Below, piece after piece: positions 34,558 to 42,993 of a DNA stretch of 64,000 bases (position 1 is the first letter of the stretch; each line of letters begins with the position of its first letter). This DNA comes from RCIO01 sp965232405. GTDB taxonomy: Bacteria; Pseudomonadota; Alphaproteobacteria; Rhizobiales; Rhizobiaceae. A program made the translations under genes and the position numbers. Where the stretch lies: contig OZ246966.1 of assembly GCA_965232405.1 (NCBI GenBank), forward strand, positions 3,100,001 to 3,164,000, in the 5' to 3' direction. The notes beneath the pieces were generated by a model that worked only from the letters and a program-made list of their open reading frames with translations, was not told the origin of the DNA and searched no databases.

Positions 34558-34983
34558 ATGGAAAACACAGTCACTGCTACCCGCGCAGACGACAATCTTA
34601 TCGAACTGACGGCGGACGTTGTTGCTGCCTATGTCAGCAACAACCCGATCCAGGTTGGTGATTTGCCGGGGCTGATCTCGGATATTCACGCGGCGCTGGC
34701 GCGCGTCGGCGGTGCGGCAGAGGCTGCCCCAGCCGAAAAGCCGAAGCCGGCCGTAAACCCGAAGCGTTCCGTTTTCGATGACTACATCATCTGTCTTGAG
34801 GACGGAAAGAAGTTCAAGTCGCTCAAGCGCCACCTGATGACCCACTACGGTCTGACGCCAGAGGAATACCGTGAGAAGTGGGGTCTCGACTCCACCTATC
34901 CGATGGTCGCACCCAGCTACGCGGCGGCGCGCTCGCAACTGGCCAAGAAGATGGGCCTCGGACGCAAGCGCAAGTCCAAATAG
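34558..34983 (+). CDS. mucR: MucR/Ros-family zinc-finger regulator
   Basis: 141 residues. The C-terminal Ros/MucR zinc finger reads YIICLEDGKKFKSLKRHLMTHYGLTPEEYREKWGL; the first zinc ligand is a single Cys and His pair (HLMTH) as in this family, and the tail is basic (GLGRKRKSK). MucR controls exopolysaccharide, motility and cell-cycle genes in rhizobia and Brucella by acting as a nucleoid-associated silencer. The start ATG 34558 gives the usual MucR N-terminus; an upstream in-frame codon would add 15 unrelated residues. A terminator follows. Confidence 0.95.
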   Translation: MENTVTATRADDNLIELTADVVAAYVSNNPIQVGDLPGLISDIHAALARVGGAAEAAPAEKPKPAVNPKRSVFDDYIICLEDGKKFKSLKRHLMTHYGLTPEEYREKWGLDSTYPMVAPSYAAARSQLAKKMGLGRKRKSK

Positions 34984-35005
34984 GCATCTCACACAACAGT
35001 ATTGC

Positions 35006-35032
35006 AAAGGCGGGTCGAAAGGCCCGCCTTTT
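35006..35032 (+). terminator. Rho-independent terminator after mucR
   Basis: Stem AAAGGCGGG / CCCGCCTTT with an 8-base loop, then TTGC. The A-rich left arm makes it potentially bidirectional, serving the convergent gene at 35035-35304 as well. Confidence 0.88.
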
Positions 35033-35034
35033 GC

Positions 35035-35304
35035 TTATCTGGCCAACCGGTCAAGCGCTTGCTTGAGCGCAATATGGCGGTTGAGATCGTAGCTCCAGTG
35101 GCGTTGAAGCCCTCTTGCGCGTTCGCGCTTGAGGCGAATTGCGATGCGACGCCGAATGCGTTCCTTTTCCCGTTCCGGTGAGCGCAATGCTGCCTCGAGG
35201 TCGATACCACAGGTCAGTTGGAGTGCTGCGATCTGGCGCGCGGTGGCGGTCTCCTTGTCCTTCTGTCTCCTGTAGACCTGTGCCTCTTGCTCCAGTTCGC
35301 TCAT
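35035..35304 (-). CDS. Conserved small charged protein of unknown function
   Basis: About 89 residues from ATG 35304 (98 if the in-frame codon at 35331 is used). It is strongly charged and helical, with many Arg/Glu/Gln (YRRQKDKETATARQIAAL, EREKERIRRRIAIRLKRERARG), so a coiled-coil or nucleic-acid-binding cytoplasmic protein is plausible. I do not recognise the family. It is convergent with mucR, whose terminator ends 2 bases before its stop. Codon use looks normal for the window, so I accept it as a gene. Confidence 0.6.
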   Translation of the reverse strand: MSELEQEAQVYRRQKDKETATARQIAALQLTCGIDLEAALRSPEREKERIRRRIAIRLKRERARGLQRHWSYDLNRHIALKQALDRLAR

Positions 35305-35397
35305 TTGCCGCGTTTCCGAATGTTTTGACATGGCAGAACATTCGGCGCGCTGGCGCGTGCGTGGATAAATATCTGTAGAGCGGGATCGGCAACGGAA

Positions 35398-35477
35398 GAA
35401 TCACCGTTTGAAATCAATGCGTTGGAAAGAATCGCAACGCAGAATTGTTCTCATTATGTTCACATCGCAAATGACTC
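35398..35477 (+). promoter_or_regulatory. Cluster of three GANTC (CcrM) sites upstream of the DnaA-domain gene
   Basis: GAATC at 35398, GAATC at 35429 and GACTC at 35473 fall within 80 bases directly upstream of the GTG at 35521. At this base composition one site per roughly 280 bases is expected, so the cluster suggests methylation-dependent, cell-cycle-linked transcription. Confidence 0.55.
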
Positions 35478-35520
35478 ACGGTAGAAAGGATTATATTCCT
35501 ACTATTGGGAGGCAGTCCGC

Positions 35521-35940
35521 GTGTCATCAATCAATGCAGTGCAAATATCGGATGCAGATTGCGATGCCGAAGAGGTTCCGGGTCACGGCGGCAGCACCCG
35601 CATTGCAACGACTGACCGTGATGTGCGCGTCATAGAAGCATGCGATTGTGTGATTGACCTAGCGGCGGCGTTCTTCAACCTGCCCAGTCGTGAACTCAGG
35701 AGATCGGGCAGGTGTACGGACGAGATATCGCGCGTCAGACAGATCGCCATGTATGTCAGCCATGTCATGCTGGGCCTCAACATGACCGATATCGGCAAAG
35801 GTTTCGGGCGCGACCGAACAACGGTCATGCATGCCTGCCATCTGGTCGAGGATCTGCGTGACGACGATGATTTCGACCAGATAATTGCCCGCACGGAGCA
35901 CATTGTCGCCGCCGCCTTTCGCGGCAGGCTGCCGCTTTAG
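35521..35940 (+). CDS. DnaA C-terminal-domain (DNA-binding) protein
   Basis: 139 residues. The C-terminal half holds a DnaA domain IV-like helix-turn-helix: SRVRQIAMYVSHVMLGLNMTDIGKGFGRDRTTVMHACHLVEDLRD, close to the DnaA signature GRDHTTVMHA. There is no AAA+ ATPase domain, so it cannot be an initiator by itself; it may bind DnaA boxes or act as a regulator. Similar short proteins are widespread in Hyphomicrobiales. The GTG start has GGAGG eight bases upstream. It is followed after 14 bases by the DUF6456 gene, probably in one operon. Confidence 0.85.
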   Translation: MSSINAVQISDADCDAEEVPGHGGSTRIATTDRDVRVIEACDCVIDLAAAFFNLPSRELRRSGRCTDEISRVRQIAMYVSHVMLGLNMTDIGKGFGRDRTTVMHACHLVEDLRDDDDFDQIIARTEHIVAAAFRGRLPL

Positions 35941-35954
35941 AGCATCGCACGGTC

Positions 35955-36767
35955 ATGGATCATAAAGGCGTGACGAATGCTGACTTGCTGCGCGTCACAC
36001 GGTTTCTCGTGGCCGGAAACGCGGTGGGCAAGGCAGCAGCCAATCCGGACAAGCTGGCGCTCGAAAACGGGCGCGGTACGATAGCCGTGGGCAGGGAGGC
36101 CGTGTCCGAGATGGCAAGGCGCGGGTTGGTAGTGCGCCAGGGAGCGCAGATTGCGCTTTCCGATAGCGGTTTGGCCTTCTGGCGCAGAAATAGCGGCGGC
36201 AAGCCCGATTTCGAGGGGCAGCACCGCGATCTCGAAGAACAGTTTGTCGAGGTCGACGGTGCGTTGGCGACGGCGACGGTCAATCGCGCCGAATCACCCT
36301 TGTCGGTTATCGCGCGACGACGGGACCGTGACGGCCAACGATTTCTGACCAACGATGAATTCAGCGCCGGCGAACGGCTGCGCTCAGACTATACGCGCGG
36401 GCAGCTCATGCCGCGCCTCGGCGCAAACTGGCAGGCTTCGGTGTCTTCAGGCCGCAGCCGCAGCGAGCCGGGAGGGACAGCCGAACTGACCGACGCGGCG
36501 CTTGCGGCGCGGCAGCGGGTCGAAAACGCAATTCAAGCGGTCGGCCCCGAACTTGCGGGCGTGCTGGTGGATATTTGCTGCTATCTCAAGGGCGTCGAAA
36601 CAGTAGAGCGCGAGCGCGGCTGGCCGGCGCGTTCGGCAAAGATCGTGCTCAAATCGGCACTTGCCGCACTCGCGCGTCACTATGAGCCAAGCCGCAGCGA
36701 CCGCTCAGCGCGCAGGCCTGTGACGCTCCATTGGGGCACGGCGGACTACCGCCCAAGCCTGGGATGA
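35955..36767 (+). CDS. DUF6456 domain protein
   Basis: 270 residues. The C-terminal two thirds match what I know as DUF6456: SPLSVIARRRDRDGQRFLTNDEFSAGERLRSDYTRGQLMPRLGANW, then RVENAIQAVGPELAGVLVDICCYLKGVETVERERGWPARSAKIVLKSALAALARHY, which looks like a helical DNA-binding fold. Its N-terminus (about 1-70) resembles a degenerate winged helix. The function is undefined. It follows the DnaA-domain gene closely and may be co-expressed under GANTC control. It is convergent with sufE (7-base gap). Confidence 0.82.
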   Translation: MDHKGVTNADLLRVTRFLVAGNAVGKAAANPDKLALENGRGTIAVGREAVSEMARRGLVVRQGAQIALSDSGLAFWRRNSGGKPDFEGQHRDLEEQFVEVDGALATATVNRAESPLSVIARRRDRDGQRFLTNDEFSAGERLRSDYTRGQLMPRLGANWQASVSSGRSRSEPGGTAELTDAALAARQRVENAIQAVGPELAGVLVDICCYLKGVETVERERGWPARSAKIVLKSALAALARHYEPSRSDRSARRPVTLHWGTADYRPSLG

Positions 36768-36774
36768 GCTGCGG

Positions 36775-37215
36775 CTAGCTCGCTGGTTGCTGTTGGGACA
36801 GTGCGAGACTTGCCTCGTCGCGAATGCGCTTCACCATTGCGCGCAGGCCGTTGGACCGCTGCGGCGTCAGGTGTTCGTCCAGCCCGAATTGCTGGAACAG
36901 GCCTTCAGCATCCGTTTGGCTGATTTCGCTGGCCTTGCGGCCGGAGAAGAGTGCCAGAACGATTGCAACAAGCCCGCGCACGATATGCGCGTCGGAATCA
37001 CCGGAAAGGTGTAACACCGGGTCAGGACCGTCTTCCCTGTCGACGGCCAGCCAGACCTGGCTGACGCAACCGCGAACCTTGTGCGCGTCATCACGCAGCT
37101 CTTCAGGGTAGGGAGCAAGGGCGGCACCGAGATCGATGATGTAGCGGTAGCGCTCTTCCCAGTCGTCGAGGAATTCGAAATCCTGGCAGATGCTGTCGAT
37201 GGTCGTGTCGGTCAT
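36775..37215 (-). CDS. sufE: SufE-family cysteine desulfurase activator
   Basis: 146 residues. The active-site Cys50 lies in HKVRGCVSQVWL, and the LHLSGDSDAHIVRGLVAIVLALFSGR block matches SufE. It accepts persulfide sulfur from SufS for Fe-S cluster assembly, in the cytoplasm. The sufBCDS genes are not in the window. Confidence 0.93.
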   Translation of the reverse strand: MTDTTIDSICQDFEFLDDWEERYRYIIDLGAALAPYPEELRDDAHKVRGCVSQVWLAVDREDGPDPVLHLSGDSDAHIVRGLVAIVLALFSGRKASEISQTDAEGLFQQFGLDEHLTPQRSNGLRAMVKRIRDEASLALSQQQPAS

Positions 37216-37265
37216 GGGTCACATTTAGTGACCCTATCGCCTTTCGTCACGCAAAACCCGGCCGG

Positions 37266-37577
37266 TTATTCCGAAACGGGTACGCTGCCGGTGGTCAGTT
37301 CGGTATCGGCCTCGACCGGTTCTTCCTCGATTGCAGCCATTGCCATGCGCGCACCCTCGCGGGCCCGTACACCGATTGTGTAGATGGCGGATTTGCCGAT
37401 TTCGCACACATCGGGCTTGCGCTCGCACATGCCGGAAATATCGCCGATGGCGCCGCGTGCGGCAAAGAATGCTTCAACCGGCCCGACGGTGTTCTCACTG
37501 TCGGCGCCCGTTCCCCCAAACGGCACCAGCAGCAGCACCAGCGAAAGCCAGAATACTGAGCGGATGATGAACCCCAT
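37266..37577 (-). CDS. DUF5330 family exported protein
   Basis: 103 residues. An N-terminal hydrophobic signal (IIRSVFWLSLVLLLVPFGGTGA) is followed by a short mature part with EAFFAARGAIGDISGMCERKPDVCEIGKSAI and two Cys that may form a disulfide. I recognise it as DUF5330, a Hyphomicrobiales family without known function. It lies just upstream of sufE on the same strand (50-base gap) and divergent from the histidine kinase gene. Confidence 0.75.
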   Translation of the reverse strand: MGFIIRSVFWLSLVLLLVPFGGTGADSENTVGPVEAFFAARGAIGDISGMCERKPDVCEIGKSAIYTIGVRAREGARMAMAAIEEEPVEADTELTTGSVPVSE

Positions 37578-38026
37578 GACGTCCCTCGATCATTTCGGCG
37601 GCACTTTTGCGCGCCTTGTATGGGGAGACACTATCCGGCGGATGCGAAGGACCGCTTGAGCGCGACGGGCGCTTTTTACCGGAGTTTGATTCGAATTTTA
37701 TCGATACGTCTTTGAGCTGAGTTCGATTCAAATGCCGTGCATTGGCATAACGATCTGGTAATCATGTAAGTCATTGAAAATATTATAATATGCACAAATC
37801 CAACGCTGTTTTGTGGCGATAACGACGCCCGGCCTGGCGGCTTAATCGGCCTTACGCTCTGTTTACCATCCGGCGAACTCTGTCGGCATTTGAAGCAATT
37901 CCGGCCAAGTTTCCGCGATTCAGTGCCTCCAGCCGGTCTGGATTTATCCATTCATTAAAAGCTGGGTGCGAGGGTCATCGGCAATGAATTCGACCCGCAA
38001 AGCGGGCACGGTGTGAGTGCGTTGTA
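37578..38026. other. 449-base gene-free region upstream of the DivJ-like kinase
   Basis: No convincing reading frame is seen. It contains GATTC at 37688, 37725 and 37917 (CcrM sites), two of them in related contexts (TTTGATTCGAA and GTTCGATTCAAA), and a very AT-rich patch (37771-37800, GAAAATATTATAATATGC) that could hold a promoter. It probably carries divergent promoters for DUF5330 and the kinase. Confidence 0.5.
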
Positions 38027-39823
38027 TTGAGTATCACTGCATCCCGAAACGATGCCTGGCAGGCTGGCCTCGACGCCGGTTGTGAGCGACTGGTTCATCC
38101 GCGGGTGACTGGTGCGGGGGAGCGCGCGCGCCAGCGCCGTTTCATTGGCACGCTGCTCGCAGCGCCTTTTGTGGTTGCTCCCGCCCTGTCGCCAGCTCTG
38201 GCAGGTACCCTTTCGGGGTCGTCGTTGCTGGCAGCGGTGTGCGCCGTATTTGCCGCGGCCTGGGCTTGCGCTGCGTTGGTCGCTGTGACCGGCAGCCGCA
38301 CGTTCGCTGAACCAATTGCACTGACGCTTGGGGTCCTGGCGGTTGGCGGGGCGGTGGCGGGAGGCGGCAGCCTTGCGCATCCGGTCGCACTTCTCGCAAT
38401 TGGTCTTGCTTTTGAAGCGTGGTGGATTGACAGGACCGGCAGGCATGCGACCGTCGGAGTCCTTGCAGCGGCTGCTTCACTCGCTTTGCCTTCGGTTGCG
38501 GGGCACTACCTTTCCGTTCCAGGCGCCGGACCTTCCGTTTGGGCATGGCTGGCGCCAGGTCTCTACTTTGCCTCCGTCGCGCCTCGGTTGCTGGTTCTGG
38601 CAAGACCCGCGCAGGAGAAGAGCACGACGCCTTCCATCCAGGACATGGGTCAACTGCTTGGCGCTTCTATTATGAGGCTGTCGTCCTCCGGCGAGGTTCT
38701 GGAGGCGACGGAACAAGCCGACGCGCTTTTCGGATTGCCGAGAGGGCTTCTGGCGGGGCGCTCGCTTTTTGAACGCGTTCATGTCGGCGATCGCGTGGCG
38801 TTCATGAACGCGCTGGCAAATGCGGGAGCCGGGGAGACCAACGCAGCGGTCGATCTGCGCATCCGCACGCTTGGCAGCGAAACGGGTGCGGACGAGAAGT
38901 TTCTTCCCGTCTCGGTGGAACTGGTGTCGCAGCCGTCTGGCGAATTGATCGTCCTTGTCCGCGATCGCACGGCGGCTGCGCAGATGCAGAGCGAGATTGA
39001 AGCTGCGCGGCAGAAGGCCGACAGCACCGAAATTGCCAAGAACAGGTTCCTTGCGGCAGTAAGCCACGAATTGCGAACGCCGCTGAACGCCATCATCGGT
39101 TTTTCCGACATGATGCTGAACGATCTGGCTGGCGAACTGAGCAATCAACAGCGCGAATATGCGGGACTGATCAGCCGATCCGGCAATCACCTCCTGTCGG
39201 TGGTGAATGCGATCCTCGACGTGTCGAAGATCGAATCGGGAGCCTACAGTATTCGGCCCGAACCGTTTGTAGTTGACGATGCGGTTGAGCTCTGCCGCTC
39301 GATGATGGCGCACCAGGCGGAAACCCAGGGCGTGGAGTTGACGGTATCGGTGCGGCCGGATGTGCGCGAACTGGACGCTGACCGGCGTGCTGTACAGCAG
39401 ATCATCATCAATCTGCTTTCCAATGCCATCAAGTTCACACCCGCAGGCGGGTCCGTTTCGCTCGAAGTCTACCGTCTCGGCGGGAAGATGAGCTTCGTGG
39501 TTTCCGATACCGGCATCGGGATCGCCGAACACGATATGGGCAAGCTCGGCCGTCCGTTCACGCAGGTGAGCAACGACACGACGCGCAAATTTGAGGGCGC
39601 CGGGCTCGGCCTGTCGCTGGTCAAGGGACTGGTGGCGCTGCACGAGGGTGTGCTGTCAATCGAAAGCGCGCCGGACGAAGGCACTGTCGTCACGGTGACG
39701 CTTCCAGTCGACCATGCGCAATCCTCGCAGCAGGAGGATGTTGCCACGGAAACGAAAGCATCGGGCCCGGTGCATGCGATGGAACTGAGGGTAAGAGATG
39801 AGACGGTCCGCAAGACAGCTTGA
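38027..39823 (+). CDS. Membrane sensor histidine kinase, DivJ/PdhS-like
   Basis: 598 residues. About six N-terminal transmembrane helices (roughly 40-190), a PAS-like segment (about 205-320), a HisKA domain with phospho-acceptor His347 in AVSHELRTPLNAIIGFSDMM, and a HATPase domain (NLLSNAIKFTPAGG, DTGIGIAEHDMGKLGRPF, GAGLGLSLVKGLV). The ERLVHP..ERARQRRFI N-terminus and the HisKA sequence resemble DivJ kinases that phosphorylate DivK in the rhizobial cell cycle, but the PdhS family is close, so no symbol is given. The start is a TTG (38027) without a good ribosome site; GTG 38105 is possible but would remove the conserved CERLVHP segment. The gene overlaps the next by 26 bases. Confidence 0.82.
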   Translation: MSITASRNDAWQAGLDAGCERLVHPRVTGAGERARQRRFIGTLLAAPFVVAPALSPALAGTLSGSSLLAAVCAVFAAAWACAALVAVTGSRTFAEPIALTLGVLAVGGAVAGGGSLAHPVALLAIGLAFEAWWIDRTGRHATVGVLAAAASLALPSVAGHYLSVPGAGPSVWAWLAPGLYFASVAPRLLVLARPAQEKSTTPSIQDMGQLLGASIMRLSSSGEVLEATEQADALFGLPRGLLAGRSLFERVHVGDRVAFMNALANAGAGETNAAVDLRIRTLGSETGADEKFLPVSVELVSQPSGELIVLVRDRTAAAQMQSEIEAARQKADSTEIAKNRFLAAVSHELRTPLNAIIGFSDMMLNDLAGELSNQQREYAGLISRSGNHLLSVVNAILDVSKIESGAYSIRPEPFVVDDAVELCRSMMAHQAETQGVELTVSVRPDVRELDADRRAVQQIIINLLSNAIKFTPAGGSVSLEVYRLGGKMSFVVSDTGIGIAEHDMGKLGRPFTQVSNDTTRKFEGAGLGLSLVKGLVALHEGVLSIESAPDEGTVVTVTLPVDHAQSSQQEDVATETKASGPVHAMELRVRDETVRKTA

Positions 39824-40661
39824 ACAACCGACGGGTCTCGGGGCGCTGGTCAGGGAAGGCGTCTCGCTCTCGGCGGGCACCATCGCGCGCAACCCCCTTG
39901 CGGTTGGCGGCACGACGGCATTTCTGGTCGCGTTCGGTTTCGTTTCGGCGAATGCTCTTTGGTACCAGCCGCACTTTCATGAAGGTGCATTCTTCTCGAC
40001 ACGCGCTCCGGGTGAAGTGGCGATCGAGCTCGGCCAGCCCGAGACAAACGCCATTCTGCGCGAGGTTGCTCCGACGCCGCAACTGCTGGACCGGACACCC
40101 GAACCGCAGCCGGCAGACAGCCAGATAACGCAGAGCATCGAGCCGCAACCGGCTATTCCCGGTGACGCGACGGTGGCGAAGGTGCAGACCATACTCAAGG
40201 GGCTCGACCTCTATGACGGGGACGTTGACGGTTTGACCGGGCCGCAGACCGGAGCCGCGATCACGAGCTACCAGCGCATTGTCGGGTTGCAGCAGACCGG
40301 CGAGGTCGATGACGCGCTGCTCACCCAACTGGGCATAGTCGAACAGGCCGAGCCGGACGTCGATCCGGAGCAGGTTGCTGCCGTACCGGAAATGCCGGAA
40401 ACTCTGCCGGTGCCAGCCCCACGGCCGCAACTGTCGCCAGAGCCGGCGGCGGCAGAGGTATCGCCACCCGATCCGCGAATTGTGCGCATTCAGGCAGGTC
40501 TGCGCGCCTTCGGCAATGACGGGATCGAACTCGATGGCAAGGTTGGCAATCGCACCAAGCGCGCCATCGAGGAATTCCAGTCATTGTTTGGTCTGCCCGT
40601 TACCGGCGAACCGGACGATCTGGTTTTTGCCAAGATGCGGGAAATCGGCCTGACGAACTGA
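39798..40661 (+). CDS. Membrane-anchored peptidoglycan-binding protein
   Basis: 287 residues. One transmembrane helix (about 35-55, VGGTTAFLVAFGFVSANALWY) and two peptidoglycan-binding (PG_binding_1) repeats: VAKVQTILKGLDLYDGDVDGLTGPQTGAAITSYQRIVGL (about 125-165) and IVRIQAGLRAFGNDGIELDGKVGNRTKRAIEEFQSLFGL (about 230-270), joined by a Pro-rich linker. It probably anchors the inner membrane to the cell wall. It starts inside the 3' end of the kinase gene (26-base overlap) and is likely co-translated with it. Confidence 0.85.
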   Translation: MRRSARQLEQPTGLGALVREGVSLSAGTIARNPLAVGGTTAFLVAFGFVSANALWYQPHFHEGAFFSTRAPGEVAIELGQPETNAILREVAPTPQLLDRTPEPQPADSQITQSIEPQPAIPGDATVAKVQTILKGLDLYDGDVDGLTGPQTGAAITSYQRIVGLQQTGEVDDALLTQLGIVEQAEPDVDPEQVAAVPEMPETLPVPAPRPQLSPEPAAAEVSPPDPRIVRIQAGLRAFGNDGIELDGKVGNRTKRAIEEFQSLFGLPVTGEPDDLVFAKMREIGLTN

Positions 40662-40695
40662 TCCGGTTCGACAAACCGCGAAGAGGCCAGACGCG

Positions 40696-41043
40696 ATGCG
40701 GGTCACATCCGATTTCTGGGTTTCGGCCCTGACCCGCCGGTTGCAGAACGAGGGCGGATTCAGCGCCGTGATCAAGCGCGGCGCAACAGAGGCAGGCGCC
40801 GTATTCCTCATATTGCGAAGCCGAACCGGTGAACTCGGTCTCTATGGGCCGGCGCCACAAGTGGACTATGACGGGGCCAGGCCGTCAGAGCGGCTGTTCG
40901 CAAAGCTGATCGAAGCAGGATCGCAGGACGAGATCGACGCCAAGCTTGCGCGCGAGATGCGTTTCGACCCTGACATATGGGTGGTCGAGCTGGAGGCCGA
41001 CGAGGAGATGCTCGCGCGCCTGATCGAGATCAGGACGCCCTAA
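40696..41043 (+). CDS. DUF1491 family protein
   Basis: 115 residues, no signal or membrane segment. MRVTSDFWVSALTRRLQNEGGFSAVIKRGATEAGAVFLILR and ELEADEEMLARLIEI are the DUF1491 hallmarks; the family is alphaproteobacterial and uncharacterised. It follows the peptidoglycan-binding gene by 34 bases. Its last 14 bases overlap the convergent DUF2336 gene. Confidence 0.85.
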   Translation: MRVTSDFWVSALTRRLQNEGGFSAVIKRGATEAGAVFLILRSRTGELGLYGPAPQVDYDGARPSERLFAKLIEAGSQDEIDAKLAREMRFDPDIWVVELEADEEMLARLIEIRTP

Positions 41044-42019
41044 GTTCCCGCATGGCAGCTGAATCGTTGGCTGTCGGTTCCCAATCGCGTGCCCGCGCCG
41101 TGCGGCTACCGGCTTCGCGTGTGCGCCATGCCAGCACCGTGTCGCGGGCTTCGCCGCGCTCGAGTTTGCGGTAGCTTTCAACGAAATTGCGCACGTTCTC
41201 ATGGCCAACCAGCCCATATGGGTAGGCGAGCATGACGACGAGGAACGCCTGTTCGACGGAAAGGTCGAGCGCGCGCAGAATGACCGTCAATCCGGGCGCA
41301 TGATCCTCATCCAGTGACTGGGCAGCGCCGAAGCTGATCCCCAGCGCGTCTGCAAGTGCAGTATGGAAAAAGGCATCGGATCCGCTGAGGCCGGTCGACA
41401 CGAGCTTCGGGTAGGCTGCTGCTGCGGCATCCCAGTCGAACCCATCGTGAGTGGGTGCCGCTTCGGCGGACCGTGCTGGCTGCATCATCTCACGCAGCTG
41501 GACGCGCACCTCCTCTGCAGCATCGACAGGTTCGTGGGGCACGGTTTCCGGCGTGCCGGAACCGATCTGCGAAACGTCCACCGTCGCGGCCGAATTCTCC
41601 ATATCTTCCACCTTTTCATCAGCGCTGTGGGAAGCGCCCAACGCCTTCACAAGCGTCACGATGTTTGCGTTGAGGTTGGGGCGGCGGCCGATTGCCCGCG
41701 CGTGGTCGATGCCGTGGCGGCCAATCAGTCCGATCAGATCGACATCGCTCAAGTTCTTCGAGCGGGTCAGCAGGGGGGCCGAAATCTCCAGCGGCTCTTC
41801 CGCAAGTCGGCGCACCAGTACGGTCGGCTGAGGGGCCGATTCCGACAGCGCAGCAGCAGCGTAGCGGCGGCCCTCCACCGAAACCAGCGGCAGCAATGGC
41901 AAGGTCAGGTCGTCAAGCTGGGCCGCATCGCGTTTGGACGGGCGTATCAGCGCGCAATATGCCGAGACGGCGGAGCGGAACAGCCGTTCGGACCTTTCGG
42001 CCTTGCTGGTGTCTTCCAT
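41030..42019 (-). CDS. DUF2336 family protein
   Basis: 329 residues from ATG 42019. Helical repeat-like sequence typical of DUF2336: DLTLPLLPLVSVEGRRYAAAALSESAPQPTVLVRRLAEEPLEISAPLLTRSKNLSDVDLIGLIGRHGIDHARAIGRR. It is cytoplasmic and resembles ARM/HEAT-like folds; the function is unknown. The frame is open to 42109, but the extra residues (ALRFPCSILCAGVHVTL) look like translated leader, so I choose the internal ATG; there is no strong ribosome site for either. Confidence 0.75.
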   Translation of the reverse strand: MEDTSKAERSERLFRSAVSAYCALIRPSKRDAAQLDDLTLPLLPLVSVEGRRYAAAALSESAPQPTVLVRRLAEEPLEISAPLLTRSKNLSDVDLIGLIGRHGIDHARAIGRRPNLNANIVTLVKALGASHSADEKVEDMENSAATVDVSQIGSGTPETVPHEPVDAAEEVRVQLREMMQPARSAEAAPTHDGFDWDAAAAAYPKLVSTGLSGSDAFFHTALADALGISFGAAQSLDEDHAPGLTVILRALDLSVEQAFLVVMLAYPYGLVGHENVRNFVESYRKLERGEARDTVLAWRTREAGSRTARARDWEPTANDSAAMRELRAS

Positions 42020-42238
42020 TGTAGAGGCGCGCAAAGTCACATGAACACCGGCACACAAAATCGAACACGGGAACCGCAGGGCCAAAAGCCCATTCATGCG
42101 ACCCCCCACCCAATACCGATAACTAGGCGAAATTTGTTAGCGAGCTGTTAACCCTGACAAGTTCTTACTCACCGTCAAGAAGCGTTTGGTTCCTTGCGTA
42201 TGCGTTATTTTCCGCTTGACGATGGAGAAACGCACGAC

Positions 42239-42442
42239 ATGGCGGACATCATTTCGATCAAGGCTCATCCGCGTTCGCACGAACGCTCGGCGTTGCCGCC
42301 CGAAGGCACCGTTGCATCCATTATCATGTTCCCCGGTGTCCGCTATGAGCGAACCGAGGCAGCCCCTGATAGCGAAGGCGGTGCTCCGCGCTCATCGAAG
42401 CGCAAGTCGGCCAGCGGTGGGCGGCGCAAGTCACAGGCGTGA
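42239..42442 (+). CDS. Small basic conserved hypothetical protein
   Basis: 67 residues: MADIISIKAHPRSHERSALPPEGTV followed by SIIMFPGVRYERTE and a basic tail (SSKRKSASGGRRKSQA). No domain recognised. ATG 42200 is an in-frame alternative that adds MRYFPLDDGETHD. GGAG lies about 10 bases before ATG 42239. The sequence FPGVRYER has the look of a conserved rhizobial small protein, but I cannot name it. Confidence 0.6.
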   Translation: MADIISIKAHPRSHERSALPPEGTVASIIMFPGVRYERTEAAPDSEGGAPRSSKRKSASGGRRKSQA

Positions 42443-42450
42443 TGCCGGCC

Positions 42451-42993
42451 TCAGGCAGGCTCGCAGCTGATCCCGGACAGAAATTCGTCGATGGCGCTGC
42501 GCCATGTCGGGTCGGGCACGAAGGCGCGCACTACGACGATGCCTTCTGACAGATCGGCTTCCACAAATACCGAATCGACAAAACTCTCAGGCAGGGTCTT
42601 GCGCACCTCTATGGTCTGGACCGGCGTGAGAACGACAAAATCCACCCGACCGTCCGGCGCCGTGCGGTCATTGAAGCTGTAGATGTTCTGGCCGTTGCGG
42701 TCGTATACGGACATCGACCAGAACGGGACGGTGCCTTCTCCCGAAACATGCACGACGCCCTCGGCGAGATCGAAGCGGCAGGCGGCGGCAGCGAACAGCG
42801 GGTCCACCGAGCGCACCAGCGGGGTCGTGGCGCCCGAGCCACCGATCCGTGTCATCGAGTAGTAGTCCGATGTCTTGGATAGCTGCGACCAGGCATCGCG
42901 TTCGGTATAGTACGGCAGCAGCATCAGTACCGCGATATGCACGATGCCGGCACCCAGGATGCCGAGCAGAAGGGCATATACGAGCCTACTCAT
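42451..42993 (-). CDS. DUF1254 family membrane protein
   Basis: 180 residues with an N-terminal helix (LLLGILGAGIVHIAVLMLLPYY) and an extracytoplasmic part containing ACRFDLAEGVVHVSGEGTVPFWSMSVYDRNGQNIYSFNDR, the block shared with DUF1254 proteins. It overlaps the preceding DUF1214 gene by 8 bases; DUF1214 and DUF1254 proteins are often encoded side by side in alphaproteobacteria. Function unknown. Confidence 0.8.
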   Translation of the reverse strand: MSRLVYALLLGILGAGIVHIAVLMLLPYYTERDAWSQLSKTSDYYSMTRIGGSGATTPLVRSVDPLFAAAACRFDLAEGVVHVSGEGTVPFWSMSVYDRNGQNIYSFNDRTAPDGRVDFVVLTPVQTIEVRKTLPESFVDSVFVEADLSEGIVVVRAFVPDPTWRSAIDEFLSGISCEPA

